From Georhizobium profundi (lineage in GTDB: Bacteria > Pseudomonadota > Alphaproteobacteria > Rhizobiales > Rhizobiaceae), in NCBI RefSeq assembly GCF_003952725.1, contig NZ_CP032509.1, positions 372,001 through 436,000 of the forward strand: 64,000 nucleotides of DNA, given 5' to 3'. The translations under genes and the position numbers were made by a program. Under the pieces are notes generated by a model. That model had not been told where the DNA came from and did no database searches. It saw nothing but the letters and a program-made list of their open reading frames with translations. Positions 45,907 to 54,571 of the stretch are shown piece after piece. Positions within the stretch are counted from its first letter, which is position 1. Every line of letters begins with the position of its first letter.

Positions 45907-47445
45907 ATGATCGAAATGTCCTCAGTCTATGGAGCATTCTCGCTCCTTTCGTCCGACATCAACGCCTGGCTCTACCTGCTGCCGGGACTGGTCATCGGTC
46001 TGGTGTTCGGCGCAATGCCAGGCATCTCCATCACCATGGCCATGGCATTCGCGCTGCCGGCCACGCTCTACATGGATTTCCTGCCGGCAATCGTGTTCCT
46101 GACCGCCATCTATACCGGGGCAGGCTTCGGCGGTTCCGTTCCCGCGGTGCTCATGGGCATTCCCGGAACATCTTCGGCCGTCGCAACAACGTTCGACGGT
46201 TACCCCATGGCCCGCAAGGGCCAGCACAACCAGGCACTCGGCGTTGCGCTCGCGTCATCCGTCTTCGGCTGCCTGCTCAGCTACGTCTTGCTCTTCTTCC
46301 TGATCGCCCCGGTGTCCAGCGTCGTGCTCAAGCTCGGCCCGCTGGAAATGTTCGCCGTGGCCGTCTGGGGCATGCTGCTTCTGGGCTCGCTCGCCGGTGC
46401 TCACATCAGCCGTGGTCTGCTGGCCGGCGTTTTCGGCGTGCTGCTCGGAACCGTCGGCATGAACACGGCAGGCTTCATCCGTGGCACCATGGGCGTTCCC
46501 TGGTTGCTGGACGGCGTGCCGCAGATCCCGGCGATGATGGGTCTGCTCGCAGCCAGCCAGCTCATCGGACTGATCAACACGACCTATCTCATCGAAGACG
46601 AGAGTTCGCGAAAGATCAGTTTCTCGAAGATCGTCGACGGACTGAAGCTGACCTTCACTTATCCGATGATCATCATCCGCGGCTCGGTGATCGGTGTCGT
46701 GATCGGGGCCATTCCAGGCGTCGGCTCTTCGATCTCCAACCTTCTTTCCTATTCGGAAACGAAGCGGAATGCACCGGATGGAGATACGTTCGGCCAGGGC
46801 AACCCCAAGGGCGTCATCGCGGCGGAATCCGCGAACTCCTCGTCGGAAGGCGGCGCCATGGCGACGATGCTGGCGCTCGGCATTCCAGGCGGGGGCGCCA
46901 CCGCGATCCTGCTCGCGGCCTTCGCGATGCACAACATCGTCGGCGGCCCGAGCTTCATCGCCAACAACAAGGATATCGTCTACGCGGTCATCTTCTCGAA
47001 CTTTGCGCAGGCGATCCTCCTGCTCTTCGTCGGTCTCGGCTTCGTCTATGTGGCCAGCTACGTGGTTCGGGTCCCTCTCCGGTTCCTGATCCCCAGCGTT
47101 CTCGTCGTGTCGACTTTCGGTGCCTATGCCATCGAAGGCAGTGCGGCGGGGCCGATCACGCTGTGGATCTTCTCGGTGCTTGGCTGGGCCATGGTGCGCT
47201 ACGGCTATCCGGTCGCAGCCGCCGTCGTCGGTCTGCTGCTCGGCAGCCTGCTCGAAGGCAATCTGCTGCGCACGAACCAGATCAGCGGCGGTGACTTCAT
47301 CAGCTACGGTCTGGAACGCCCGTGGGCGCTTCTGATCTTCGCGCTGATGATCGGCTCGATCATCATGCAGGCGGTCTCCAAGCGCAAGAAGCTGAAGCAG
47401 GCTGCCGAAAACTCCGAATCGCGATCGGCATCCGAAGCAAGCTGA
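45907..47445 (+). CDS. tripartite tricarboxylate transporter large membrane subunit TctA (set 1)
   Basis: The 512-residue polytopic carrier has the family motif GLVFGAMPGISITMAMAFALP near residue 30 and an internal pseudo-repeat GVVIGAIPGVGSSISNLLSYSE near residue 270. These glycine-rich loops are hallmarks of TctA. The carrier imports organic acids with a cation gradient, using TctC for capture. A terminator follows the stop. Confidence 0.93.
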   Translation: MIEMSSVYGAFSLLSSDINAWLYLLPGLVIGLVFGAMPGISITMAMAFALPATLYMDFLPAIVFLTAIYTGAGFGGSVPAVLMGIPGTSSAVATTFDGYPMARKGQHNQALGVALASSVFGCLLSYVLLFFLIAPVSSVVLKLGPLEMFAVAVWGMLLLGSLAGAHISRGLLAGVFGVLLGTVGMNTAGFIRGTMGVPWLLDGVPQIPAMMGLLAASQLIGLINTTYLIEDESSRKISFSKIVDGLKLTFTYPMIIIRGSVIGVVIGAIPGVGSSISNLLSYSETKRNAPDGDTFGQGNPKGVIAAESANSSSEGGAMATMLALGIPGGGATAILLAAFAMHNIVGGPSFIANNKDIVYAVIFSNFAQAILLLFVGLGFVYVASYVVRVPLRFLIPSVLVVSTFGAYAIEGSAAGPITLWIFSVLGWAMVRYGYPVAAAVVGLLLGSLLEGNLLRTNQISGGDFISYGLERPWALLIFALMIGSIIMQAVSKRKKLKQAAENSESRSASEAS

Positions 47446-47490
47446 TCTTTCAACTCTGCCGGCGCGCCCGACCCCGGCGCGCCCTTCTCC

Positions 47491-47519
47491 ACCCGGCCGT
47501 TTCGACGGCCGGGTTTTTT
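47491..47519 (+). terminator. rho-independent terminator of tctCBA (set 1)
   Basis: The perfect 9-bp stem ACCCGGCCG / CGGCCGGGT (47491-47499 with 47506-47514) with a 6-base loop runs into six T residues. Confidence 0.92.
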
Positions 47520-47545
47520 GTTTCTGTCGGCAAGAACAGCGCACG

Positions 47546-47580
47546 AAAAACCCGCCGCGGACTGCATCCTGCGGCGGGTT
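47546..47580 (-). terminator. rho-independent terminator of the rhodanese operon
   Basis: The perfect 10-bp inverted repeat AACCCGCCGC / GCGGCGGGTT (47549-47558 with 47571-47580) has a 12-base loop. On the minus strand it is followed by a T run (A tract 47546-47550 on the plus strand), 20 bases after the rhodanese gene stop. Confidence 0.9.
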
Positions 47581-47601
47581 GGGAGAACCGAAAACGGGGC
47601 T

Positions 47602-49224
47602 TCAGGCGTTTGGCGAGGTGATGCGGTAGGCCGCCTTCTCGACATCGTCCATCTGCGCGATCAGGCCAGTCTCCCATGCGAGATAGCGGCGCGAGGCTTC
47701 CAGATTGTCGTCGTGGCGGTCGTGCACAAAGAAGAGATGGTCGATGGCGTCTGCATCCGACGGTTCGTCCGGCGTTCCAACAACAGACGCGCCGGCTTTC
47801 ACTAACGCCGCATGGCCGCCTTCGATGACGCTGACATCCTTCACACCTGCCTTGCGCAGATCCTCCGCAGCCCAAGCGGCGGCTTGGATGTCATCCGCAA
47901 CGAGATAGGCGCTTTTGCCGGCGAGTGCCGTCGCCAGGCGTTCTGCGCGCGGGCGGACCAGCCAGCGTGCGCCCTCGACATGGGCCTTGCGGTAATCGAG
48001 CGAGCCGCGCATGTCGACGAGGATCGCCTCGCCCAAAGCCACGCAATATCGAGCGCGCACCGGATCGATGGTCGTCAGCGGCGGCGGCTTAGGAGATTTG
48101 GGGCGGGCCTTGAACGCTTCCAACGAATTGAGGCGCTTGAGCGTTGCGCGCATCGCTTCGTCGAGCAGGCAGATGTAGGGCTCGTAGCCAAGCTGATGCA
48201 GCCAGAAAGCCGCCAGTGCGGCACGCATGCCGCCATCGTCCAGGAGGATAATGCGCGAATTGCGCACCGCCACCCATTGATCCGTGGCCTGAACCAGCTG
48301 GCCCGAAAGGGCATGGACGCTTCCCGAGATCGGATCGGCCATTGCTTCCTCGGTCGAGCGGACATCGAGCAGGTACGTCGTCACTTCGGGCTCCGCGAGA
48401 AGCGTTTCGACGCGAACCGGAGCGGTAAGTTCCAAGCCATATGTGCCGGCAAGCGTCATAGCGGTTTCGCGGCTCTTGTCCCGCTGGGCATCGGTGAGCT
48501 CAGGATAAGGCGCCGCGCTGTTGCCACGCTCCAGCTTGCCGCCGGAAAGCGCCCAGCCCTGGGTGCCATTCTCCAACGCCATGACGGGCCCTGCGTGGCC
48601 GGCAAGCATGACGCCGATCGCGCCGATGATGCCGCGCGTGCGGCCGGCGCAGGTGATGACGATCGGTGTTTCACCTTCGGCGATGACGGGGAGCCGATGC
48701 GCGAGTTCGCCGTTCGGCAGGCACTCGGCGCCCGGCACGCGCATCTTGGCATATTCAACGGGCGGCCGTGCGTCGTAAAACCGGAACGGGCGATCCTCGG
48801 CCTTCCAGGCAGCAAGGTCTTCCGGTTTCAGCATTTTCGGGTGCCATACGCCCTCGGCAATTTCGCCGAGCACCTTGGAGGGAACGTTGACTCCTTTGTA
48901 GACGGGGAAGCCGGCCGCCGCCCAGGCGGGCATGCCGCCTTCGATCAGGGCGACATCGCTGTAGCCCATGTCCATAAGCCGCGCGCCGGCGCGTTCCGCT
49001 ATGCCGTCGCCGTCATCGACAATGACGATCGGTGCGGTGTGGCGCGGTACGAGATCGGGTGCGCGGGCCTCAAGCCGGGAATAGGCGCAGGGGATGGCGA
49101 AGAGCGCGTGCCCCTCGCCGAACTGCCCCGCTTCGCGCACGTCGAGGAAGGCAATTTCACCCGGGCCGTGAATTTGTCGACGCGCTTCTTCCGCGCCGAG
49201 GCGCTTGACGGTGCCTGACCTCAT
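47602..49224 (-). CDS. four-domain rhodanese-like protein with a single active-site Cys
   Basis: The 540-residue cytoplasmic protein contains four rhodanese modules, at about residues 6-108, 130-230, 265-365 and 385-485. Only the second has a catalytic loop, CAGRTRG, with Cys192. The matching loops in the others read VDDGDG, LDDGG and ADDIQ, with Asp in the Cys position, so they are probably structural or binding modules. It may move sulfane sulfur between partners. It overlaps the upstream hydrolase gene by four bases and ends at a strong terminator. Confidence 0.87.
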   Translation of the reverse strand: MRSGTVKRLGAEEARRQIHGPGEIAFLDVREAGQFGEGHALFAIPCAYSRLEARAPDLVPRHTAPIVIVDDGDGIAERAGARLMDMGYSDVALIEGGMPAWAAAGFPVYKGVNVPSKVLGEIAEGVWHPKMLKPEDLAAWKAEDRPFRFYDARPPVEYAKMRVPGAECLPNGELAHRLPVIAEGETPIVITCAGRTRGIIGAIGVMLAGHAGPVMALENGTQGWALSGGKLERGNSAAPYPELTDAQRDKSRETAMTLAGTYGLELTAPVRVETLLAEPEVTTYLLDVRSTEEAMADPISGSVHALSGQLVQATDQWVAVRNSRIILLDDGGMRAALAAFWLHQLGYEPYICLLDEAMRATLKRLNSLEAFKARPKSPKPPPLTTIDPVRARYCVALGEAILVDMRGSLDYRKAHVEGARWLVRPRAERLATALAGKSAYLVADDIQAAAWAAEDLRKAGVKDVSVIEGGHAALVKAGASVVGTPDEPSDADAIDHLFFVHDRHDDNLEASRRYLAWETGLIAQMDDVEKAAYRITSPNA

Positions 49225-50168
49225 GCGGCGCTTTCCGGCTCGTAGTGCGGCTTGCGGCCTGTGAAGAAGTCGAAGAACAGCGGATAGATGATGTCCGGCC
49301 TATGCTCTGCCGGATAGTGGCCCGTCGGCACGCCGAAGCCCATGACATCGTCGGCCCACTCGCTCCAGGCTTCGACCGGCTTGAAGTGGCGGCCGCAATG
49401 GCTGTTCGTGCCCCAGATGACCATCACCGGGCACTCGATCTTGCGCTTGCCGTATTCGGCCGTGTCCATCGCGAGATCGAGCGTCACTGTCGCGCGGTAG
49501 TCCTCGCAGACCGAATGGATCTGCTCCGGCGTCGTGCAGCGCACATACTCCGCCATCGCCTCCTTGGTGAATATCTCGAGGCCGACGCCCTTCTTGTTGA
49601 GCTTGTAGTGGATGTAATAGTCGAGATCGGCGCAGATCAGCCGCTCCGGGAACGGCGCCTTCTGCGCCATGAAGAACCAGTGATAGCTCTCCAGGCCCCA
49701 GCCCATGGAGACATTGGTCAGCACATGATGCGTCGGCACGATGTCGAGCGCACAGAGACGCTCCACGCGCTGCGGCTGGTCGAGCGCCATGCGGAAGCCG
49801 ACGCGGGCGCCACGATCATGCCCGGCGATCTGGAAACTGTCGAAGCCGAAATGGTCCATGACATCGAAATTGTCCTCGCCCATGGCGCGGAACGTGTAAG
49901 CCGCGTGATCCTCCCCGCCATCGGGTTTTGAGCTGTCGCCGTAGCCGCGAAGGTCGGGGGCGATCACGGTGAAGGACTTGGCGAGCGTCGGCGCGACCTT
50001 GTGCCAGCTGACATGCGTCAGGGGATTGCCGTGGATCAGAAGCAGCGGCGGCCCCTCGCCACCGATGGCAACATGAATTTCTGCGCCTCGCGTCTTTACC
50101 TTCTCGACGCGGAATCCCTCCATCAAGCGGTTCGACTGGACGAGCGTCGGCAAAACATCCTGATTCAT
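49221..50168 (-). CDS. alpha/beta hydrolase related to haloacetate dehalogenases
   Basis: ATG 50168 follows GAGGAAG and gives 315 residues. The nucleophile elbow is GHDRGA with Asp118, as in haloalkanoate dehalogenases and epoxide hydrolases. LLIHGNPLTHVSWHKVAP supplies the oxyanion region, and YHWFFMAQKAPFPERLI resembles the halide-binding segment of fluoroacetate dehalogenase. The catalytic His lies in TGHYPAEHRPD. A hydrolysed halo-acid or ester is likely. The start is divergent from an enolase-superfamily gene. Confidence 0.82.
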   Translation of the reverse strand: MNQDVLPTLVQSNRLMEGFRVEKVKTRGAEIHVAIGGEGPPLLLIHGNPLTHVSWHKVAPTLAKSFTVIAPDLRGYGDSSKPDGGEDHAAYTFRAMGEDNFDVMDHFGFDSFQIAGHDRGARVGFRMALDQPQRVERLCALDIVPTHHVLTNVSMGWGLESYHWFFMAQKAPFPERLICADLDYYIHYKLNKKGVGLEIFTKEAMAEYVRCTTPEQIHSVCEDYRATVTLDLAMDTAEYGKRKIECPVMVIWGTNSHCGRHFKPVEAWSEWADDVMGFGVPTGHYPAEHRPDIIYPLFFDFFTGRKPHYEPESAA

Positions 50169-50191
50169 GATCACTTCCTCCCATTTTGTCG

Positions 50192-50203
50192 ATTGTCTAC
50201 AAT
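50192..50203. promoter_or_regulatory. perfect operator palindrome in the hydrolase / enolase-superfamily divergent region
   Basis: ATTGTCTACAAT is a 12-base palindrome apart from its two central bases. It lies 24 bases from the hydrolase start and 48 bases from the rightward gene start. A partial half-site, TAGACAAT, lies 13 bases further right. It is the best match to a GntR FadR-type consensus in the locus. Confidence 0.65.
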
Positions 50204-50250
50204 AATGAAGTCGGCTAGACAATGGCGCAGATGACAAAGGGAGGTGCGTC

Positions 50251-51366
50251 ATGATCATTCAAGACATCAAAGCCAGCCTGCACGGCTTCTCGATCGAGAT
50301 TCCGCTTCTCGAGGGTCGCGTCGAAGGGTACGGCCGCGAGGAGCAGACGCACTTCGTCTTTTGCCAGGTGGAGACCGATGAAGGCATCGTCGGCTACGGC
50401 CTGACGGGACATTTCCTTTCGCGAGCGGTGATCGTGGCGCTGGAGAAACACATCCTGCCTTGCGTGAAAGGCATGGACGTCCGCGATCTCGAAAAGATCC
50501 ATCAGCGCGTCTGGCAGAAGCTCAACCCGCGCGCCATGAGCGGCACGATCTCGATGGCGCTGTCGTGCCTCGACATCGCGCTCTGGGACATCATCGGCAA
50601 GAAGGAAGGCCGCTCGATTGCCGCGATGCTCGGCGGCGCCCGCACCGAGGTGCCCTGCTACGTCACCTTCGGCTTCCCGCAATACGACATCGATCTTCTC
50701 GGTGAAGCCGCCAAATTGCATGTCTCGAACGGCTTCAAGGCCCTGAAATCGGTCGTTGCGGTCGACAAGGGCGGCTGGCGCGAGGATGCGCGCCGCGTGA
50801 AGGCGATCCGTGATGCCGTCGGTTCCGAGATCGACCTGATGATCGACGCCAATTACCTCTTCAACCCGGTCGAGGCCAAATATCTCTGCCGTGAGATCGA
50901 GGACTGCGGGATCACCTGGTTCGAGGAGCCGCTGACGCAGAACGATGCGCGCGCGCTTGGCGATCTGCGTCGACACACGAAGATTCCCATCGCTGCCGGC
51001 CAGATGGAAGGCCATCGCTGGCGCGTGCGCGAATTCGTCGAGCACCAGTCGCTCGACATCCTGCAGCCGAACGTGACCTATTGCGGCGGCTATACAGAGG
51101 CGCGCAAAATCGCCCACCTCGCGCAGATCTACAACATGCCGATCGCCAATGGCGGCGGCTGGCCCTTGTTCAACATGCATCTGCTTGCCGGCATGATGAA
51201 TGGCTGGATTGTGGAGTGGCATCTGGGCATGGTCGCCGTCGGCGAGATGATGTTCACCGATGCGCCGAAGCCGGTGAACGGCATGATCAAGATCCCCGAG
51301 CGGCCGGGCCTCGGCCTTACTCTAAACGAGGATGCGTTCCGCGAGACGCGGGTCGCGCTCGACTGA
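50251..51366 (+). CDS. mandelate racemase / muconate lactonizing enzyme family protein
   Basis: The 371-residue enolase-superfamily protein has metal ligands Asp199 in MIDANYLF and Glu225 in WFEEPL. The third position, usually Glu in A-x-G-E, is Gln251 in AAGQMEGHRW. The KxK base region reads FKALKSV and the C-terminal site reads ANGGGWPLFNMHL without the usual His. It should abstract an alpha proton from an acid sugar or hydroxy acid, but this active site is unusual. It leads the rightward gene group. Confidence 0.83.
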   Translation: MIIQDIKASLHGFSIEIPLLEGRVEGYGREEQTHFVFCQVETDEGIVGYGLTGHFLSRAVIVALEKHILPCVKGMDVRDLEKIHQRVWQKLNPRAMSGTISMALSCLDIALWDIIGKKEGRSIAAMLGGARTEVPCYVTFGFPQYDIDLLGEAAKLHVSNGFKALKSVVAVDKGGWREDARRVKAIRDAVGSEIDLMIDANYLFNPVEAKYLCREIEDCGITWFEEPLTQNDARALGDLRRHTKIPIAAGQMEGHRWRVREFVEHQSLDILQPNVTYCGGYTEARKIAHLAQIYNMPIANGGGWPLFNMHLLAGMMNGWIVEWHLGMVAVGEMMFTDAPKPVNGMIKIPERPGLGLTLNEDAFRETRVALD

Positions 51367-51383
51367 TAGCTCTGGCCGAAATA

Positions 51384-51418
51384 AATTGTTGACACTTAAC
51401 AATTGCGGGGCCTAGTCT
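51384..51418 (+). promoter_or_regulatory. promoter and operator before the second tctC
   Basis: AATTGTT and AACAATT (51384-51390 with 51398-51404) form an inverted repeat around a -35 TTGACA at 51389-51394. A -10-like TAGTCT lies at 51413-51418 after 18 bases. The layout mirrors 44248-44279. It begins 18 bases after the preceding stop codon. Confidence 0.6.
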
Positions 51419-51521
51419 CCGCCAGGCTTTGGGCGACTGTAGAGGGTGATCCCGAAGACCTGCCAAGAACGGCTTCGTCCGACGGACGATCCATGTCCGT
51501 CGGCACTCTGGGAGGATTGTC

Positions 51522-52472
51522 ATGACACGACTGCCACTTTACGCGGCGGCCAGCGCCGCGTTCATCCTGAGCGGCGCAGCCGTTCAGGCACAGGAATACC
51601 CCGTCGACACGGTAACGCTCATCACGCACTCCAGCCCCGGCGGCGGCAGCGACGTGTTCCTGCGCGAACTGTCGCGCTATCTCGCGCCCTATCTCGGCGC
51701 CAATGTGATCGTCGAGAATGTCAGCGGTGGTTCGGGTGCATCGGCCATGGCGCGGCTTGCACAGGCCCCGGCGGACGGCTCGATCTTCTACGCAACGACG
51801 CCGACCTTCATCTACACGTCGCTGCTTTCCGATCCGGAGTACAAGTACACGGATCTCGAGCCGCTGGTGAACTTCTTCATCGATCCGGAAGTCATCTACA
51901 CGGCTGCCGACAGCGAGTTCGAGACACTCGAAGACGTGATCCAGTATGCCCGCGACGGTCGCGGCCAGTGGGGCGCGGCGAACCCGGCATCGCTGGAGCG
52001 CCAGGCGCTGGAACAGCTGAAAGCCGCTGCCGACGTCAATGCGGCCGTCGTGACCCATGAAGGCGGCGGCGACCTGATGATCAACGTGCTGAACGGCACG
52101 CTGCAGATCGGTGTCGGCGAAGTCCAGGAAATCCAGTCGCAGCTGGAAGCCGGCGAGCTTCGCCTGCTTGCAACCTTCAGCGACGAGCGACTCGACGCAT
52201 TCCCGGACCTGCCGACGGTTGCTGAAAGCGGCTACGACGTGATCGTCCGCAAGTTCCGCGGCCTTGCAGGCCCGCAGGGTCTGCCGGACGACGTCGTCGC
52301 AGCATGGGAAGCCGCCACGCAGGCCGTGCTCGAGGACGAAGAATATAAGGCGGCTTACGAAGCCAACAACCTTCGCGCCGAGTTCATCGGCCATGACGAC
52401 TATGTCGCCTTCATCGAACAATTCGGCACCGAAACGTCGACGTTCCTGAAAGATACAGGCGTCATCGAATAA
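51522..52472 (+). CDS. tripartite tricarboxylate transporter substrate-binding protein (TctC, set 2)
   Basis: The 316-residue protein has a Sec-type signal cut after VQA near residue 23. The mature start EYPVDTVTLITHSSPGGGSDVFLRELSRYL is TctC-like. Later GGGDLMINVLNGTLQIGVGEV and LPTVAESGYDVIVRKFRGLAGP also match. GGGAGGA precedes the start. It differs clearly from the set 1 protein, including signal type, so the ligands may differ. Confidence 0.92.
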   Translation: MTRLPLYAAASAAFILSGAAVQAQEYPVDTVTLITHSSPGGGSDVFLRELSRYLAPYLGANVIVENVSGGSGASAMARLAQAPADGSIFYATTPTFIYTSLLSDPEYKYTDLEPLVNFFIDPEVIYTAADSEFETLEDVIQYARDGRGQWGAANPASLERQALEQLKAAADVNAAVVTHEGGGDLMINVLNGTLQIGVGEVQEIQSQLEAGELRLLATFSDERLDAFPDLPTVAESGYDVIVRKFRGLAGPQGLPDDVVAAWEAATQAVLEDEEYKAAYEANNLRAEFIGHDDYVAFIEQFGTETSTFLKDTGVIE

Positions 52473-52490
52473 GCCATTTGGCTTTTGGAG

Positions 52491-52519
52491 CGGCGCCTTT
52501 CGGGGCGCCGTTCTTTTTT
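52491..52519 (+). terminator. attenuating terminator between tctC and tctB (set 2)
   Basis: CGGCGCC and GGCGCCG (52491-52497 with 52504-52510) form a 7-bp stem with a 6-base loop. A T-rich tract at 52511-52519 follows. Partial termination here would give more binding protein than membrane subunits. Confidence 0.75.
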
Positions 52520-52550
52520 CCAGTTCCTGCTTCCAGGGTGTGAGACCGTC

Positions 52551-53042
52551 ATGTTGACCCGAGATTTCGTCGGTGGTGTCGCGACCATCGTGATCGGTGC
52601 CGTTTACCTGTACTTCGCCTATCAGCTGCGCGTCAGCGCGCTGGACGACAGCATGGGTCCCGGTGGCCTGCCGCGCATCTACGGATGGCTGCTCGTCGGC
52701 CTGGGAGCGGTCCTGATCATACAAGGCGTTTTCGCGCGAAGGCTTGCCGCACCGGCTGGAGCCGAGCCCGTCAAAGGCGAGTGGGAAGGACAGGGGCGCA
52801 AGATCGCCTACGCGTTCGGACTGCTCGTGATCGCGATGGGCTATATCTTCATCGTCGAAAGCGTCGGCTATCTGATGTCCATCGGACTTCTGATCATCAC
52901 GACCGCGCTTTATCTCGGCGCCGGCTTCTCGGGCCGCCTAATCGGCATCGGCCTCTTCGGAGCCGTCTTCCTCTACGCGATGTTCGTCACCCTGCTGGGC
53001 GTGCGCATGCCGGCCGGCGTGCTCGCGCCGCTTGGGCTTTGA
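52551..53042 (+). CDS. tripartite tricarboxylate transporter small membrane subunit TctB (set 2)
   Basis: ATG 52551 gives 163 residues with four hydrophobic segments (about residues 5-25, 45-62, 85-125 and 128-150). The upstream frame to 52485 lies over the terminator and is not coding. It sits between tctC and tctA of set 2, as in the first set. Confidence 0.87.
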   Translation: MLTRDFVGGVATIVIGAVYLYFAYQLRVSALDDSMGPGGLPRIYGWLLVGLGAVLIIQGVFARRLAAPAGAEPVKGEWEGQGRKIAYAFGLLVIAMGYIFIVESVGYLMSIGLLIITTALYLGAGFSGRLIGIGLFGAVFLYAMFVTLLGVRMPAGVLAPLGL

Positions 53043-53064
53043 GAGCGATTAAGGACGACTGACC

Positions 53065-54567
53065 ATGGAAACGATCGCACTCACGGCTGCCTATCTTCTG
53101 GATTGGCACATTCTTCTCGCAGCGCTGGCAGGCGTCACCTGGGGCATCATGGGCGGCGCGCTGCCGGGGATCTCGCCGTCTATCACGATGGCGCTGCTCC
53201 TGCCCTTCACCTATACGATGGACCCGACCGGCGCGATCGTGCTGCTCGCCTCCACCTATATCGGCGCGGAATATGGCGGCTCGGTGCCTGCCATCCTCAT
53301 TCGCACGCCCGGCACCAATGCGGCCGCGGCGACCGTCATCGACGGTTACGAGATGAACAAGCAGGGCAAGGCGGGGCTGGCCCTCGGCATTTCGCTGATC
53401 TCAGGCTTCTACGGCAGCATGTTCGGCCTCGCCATGCTCATGGCACTTTCCGGGCCATTGGCGCTGGTGGCGCTCAATTTCACGCCGATGGCCTACTTTG
53501 CGCTCGGCATTCTCGGCTTGTCCGTCATTGCGACACTGTCCGGCGAAAACCTGATCAAAGGTTTCATTGCCGCCATTCTCGGCCTGATGATCGCAACCAT
53601 CGGCAGCGATCCCGTCACCGGTGGCACCCGCTTTACCTTCGGCTCCTCTGAACTGCTCGGCGGCATCGAGCCGGTGATGATCATGGTGGGACTCTTCGCC
53701 ATGAGCGAACTTCTCATCCAGGCATCCAAGCGCGGCGCCGATGAGCGCGTGACGTCGCGGCCGCGCATTCAGTTTCCGGACTGGAAGCTGACGAAGCGCC
53801 TGTTCCCGGCGCAGATGATCGGCAACGGCATCGGCACCTTCGAAGGCGTCATGCCCGGCGCCGGCGGTACGATCGCCTCCTTCATGGCGTACAACGAGGC
53901 GCGTCGCTGGTCTAAACATCCGGAAGAATTCGGCAAGGGTTCACCGGAGGGCATCGCCGCACCGGAAACCGCAAACAACACCGTTGCCGAAACCGCGCTC
54001 GTCCCGCTGCTCTCCTTCGGCATTCCAGGGTCGAACTCCACCGCCATCCTGCTCGGCGGCTTCCTGATCCATGGCATCGTGCCCGGCCCCATGCTGTTCG
54101 AGCGCTCCGGCGAAGTGGTCTACGGGCTCTATGCCGGCCTTTTCGCAGCTATTATCGGCATGGTCATCATGGGCTTCCTCATGCTGCCGGTCTGCATCTG
54201 GCTCGTGAACCGGCCGCGGCCTTATCTCAACGCCTTCATCCTGGCGCTGATCCTGTCGGGCATCTACTCGATCCACAACGAGACCTTCGATCTCGGCATC
54301 ATGCTGGCAGCCGGCGTGCTCGGGTTCTTCATGCGCATGCTGCGCTTCCCGTTCCTGCCGACCGTGCTCGGCCTCGTGCTCGGCTATCTGGTGGAAAGCA
54401 ACTTCCGCCGCTCGCTGGTGCTGTCAGGGGACGATTTCATGATCTTCGTCGATGACCGGATTTCGCTCAGCCTTCTGCTGCTCGCCTTCCTGTTCATTGC
54501 CGGCTCGATCGGCAAGCACGCCTACGACGCCTTCTTCCGCAAGCCCAAGACCGTTTCCGAAAGCTGA
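53065..54567 (+). CDS. tripartite tricarboxylate transporter large membrane subunit TctA (set 2)
   Basis: The 500-residue carrier has the TctA loops WGIMGGALPGISPSITMALLLP near the N-terminus and the second loop GVMPGAGGTIASFMAYNEARR around residue 270. The C-terminal half has further hydrophobic segments. It imports an organic acid with TctC and TctB of the same set. An MmgE/PrpD gene begins four bases after its stop. Confidence 0.93.
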   Translation: METIALTAAYLLDWHILLAALAGVTWGIMGGALPGISPSITMALLLPFTYTMDPTGAIVLLASTYIGAEYGGSVPAILIRTPGTNAAAATVIDGYEMNKQGKAGLALGISLISGFYGSMFGLAMLMALSGPLALVALNFTPMAYFALGILGLSVIATLSGENLIKGFIAAILGLMIATIGSDPVTGGTRFTFGSSELLGGIEPVMIMVGLFAMSELLIQASKRGADERVTSRPRIQFPDWKLTKRLFPAQMIGNGIGTFEGVMPGAGGTIASFMAYNEARRWSKHPEEFGKGSPEGIAAPETANNTVAETALVPLLSFGIPGSNSTAILLGGFLIHGIVPGPMLFERSGEVVYGLYAGLFAAIIGMVIMGFLMLPVCIWLVNRPRPYLNAFILALILSGIYSIHNETFDLGIMLAAGVLGFFMRMLRFPFLPTVLGLVLGYLVESNFRRSLVLSGDDFMIFVDDRISLSLLLLAFLFIAGSIGKHAYDAFFRKPKTVSES

Positions 54568-54571
54568 TACC

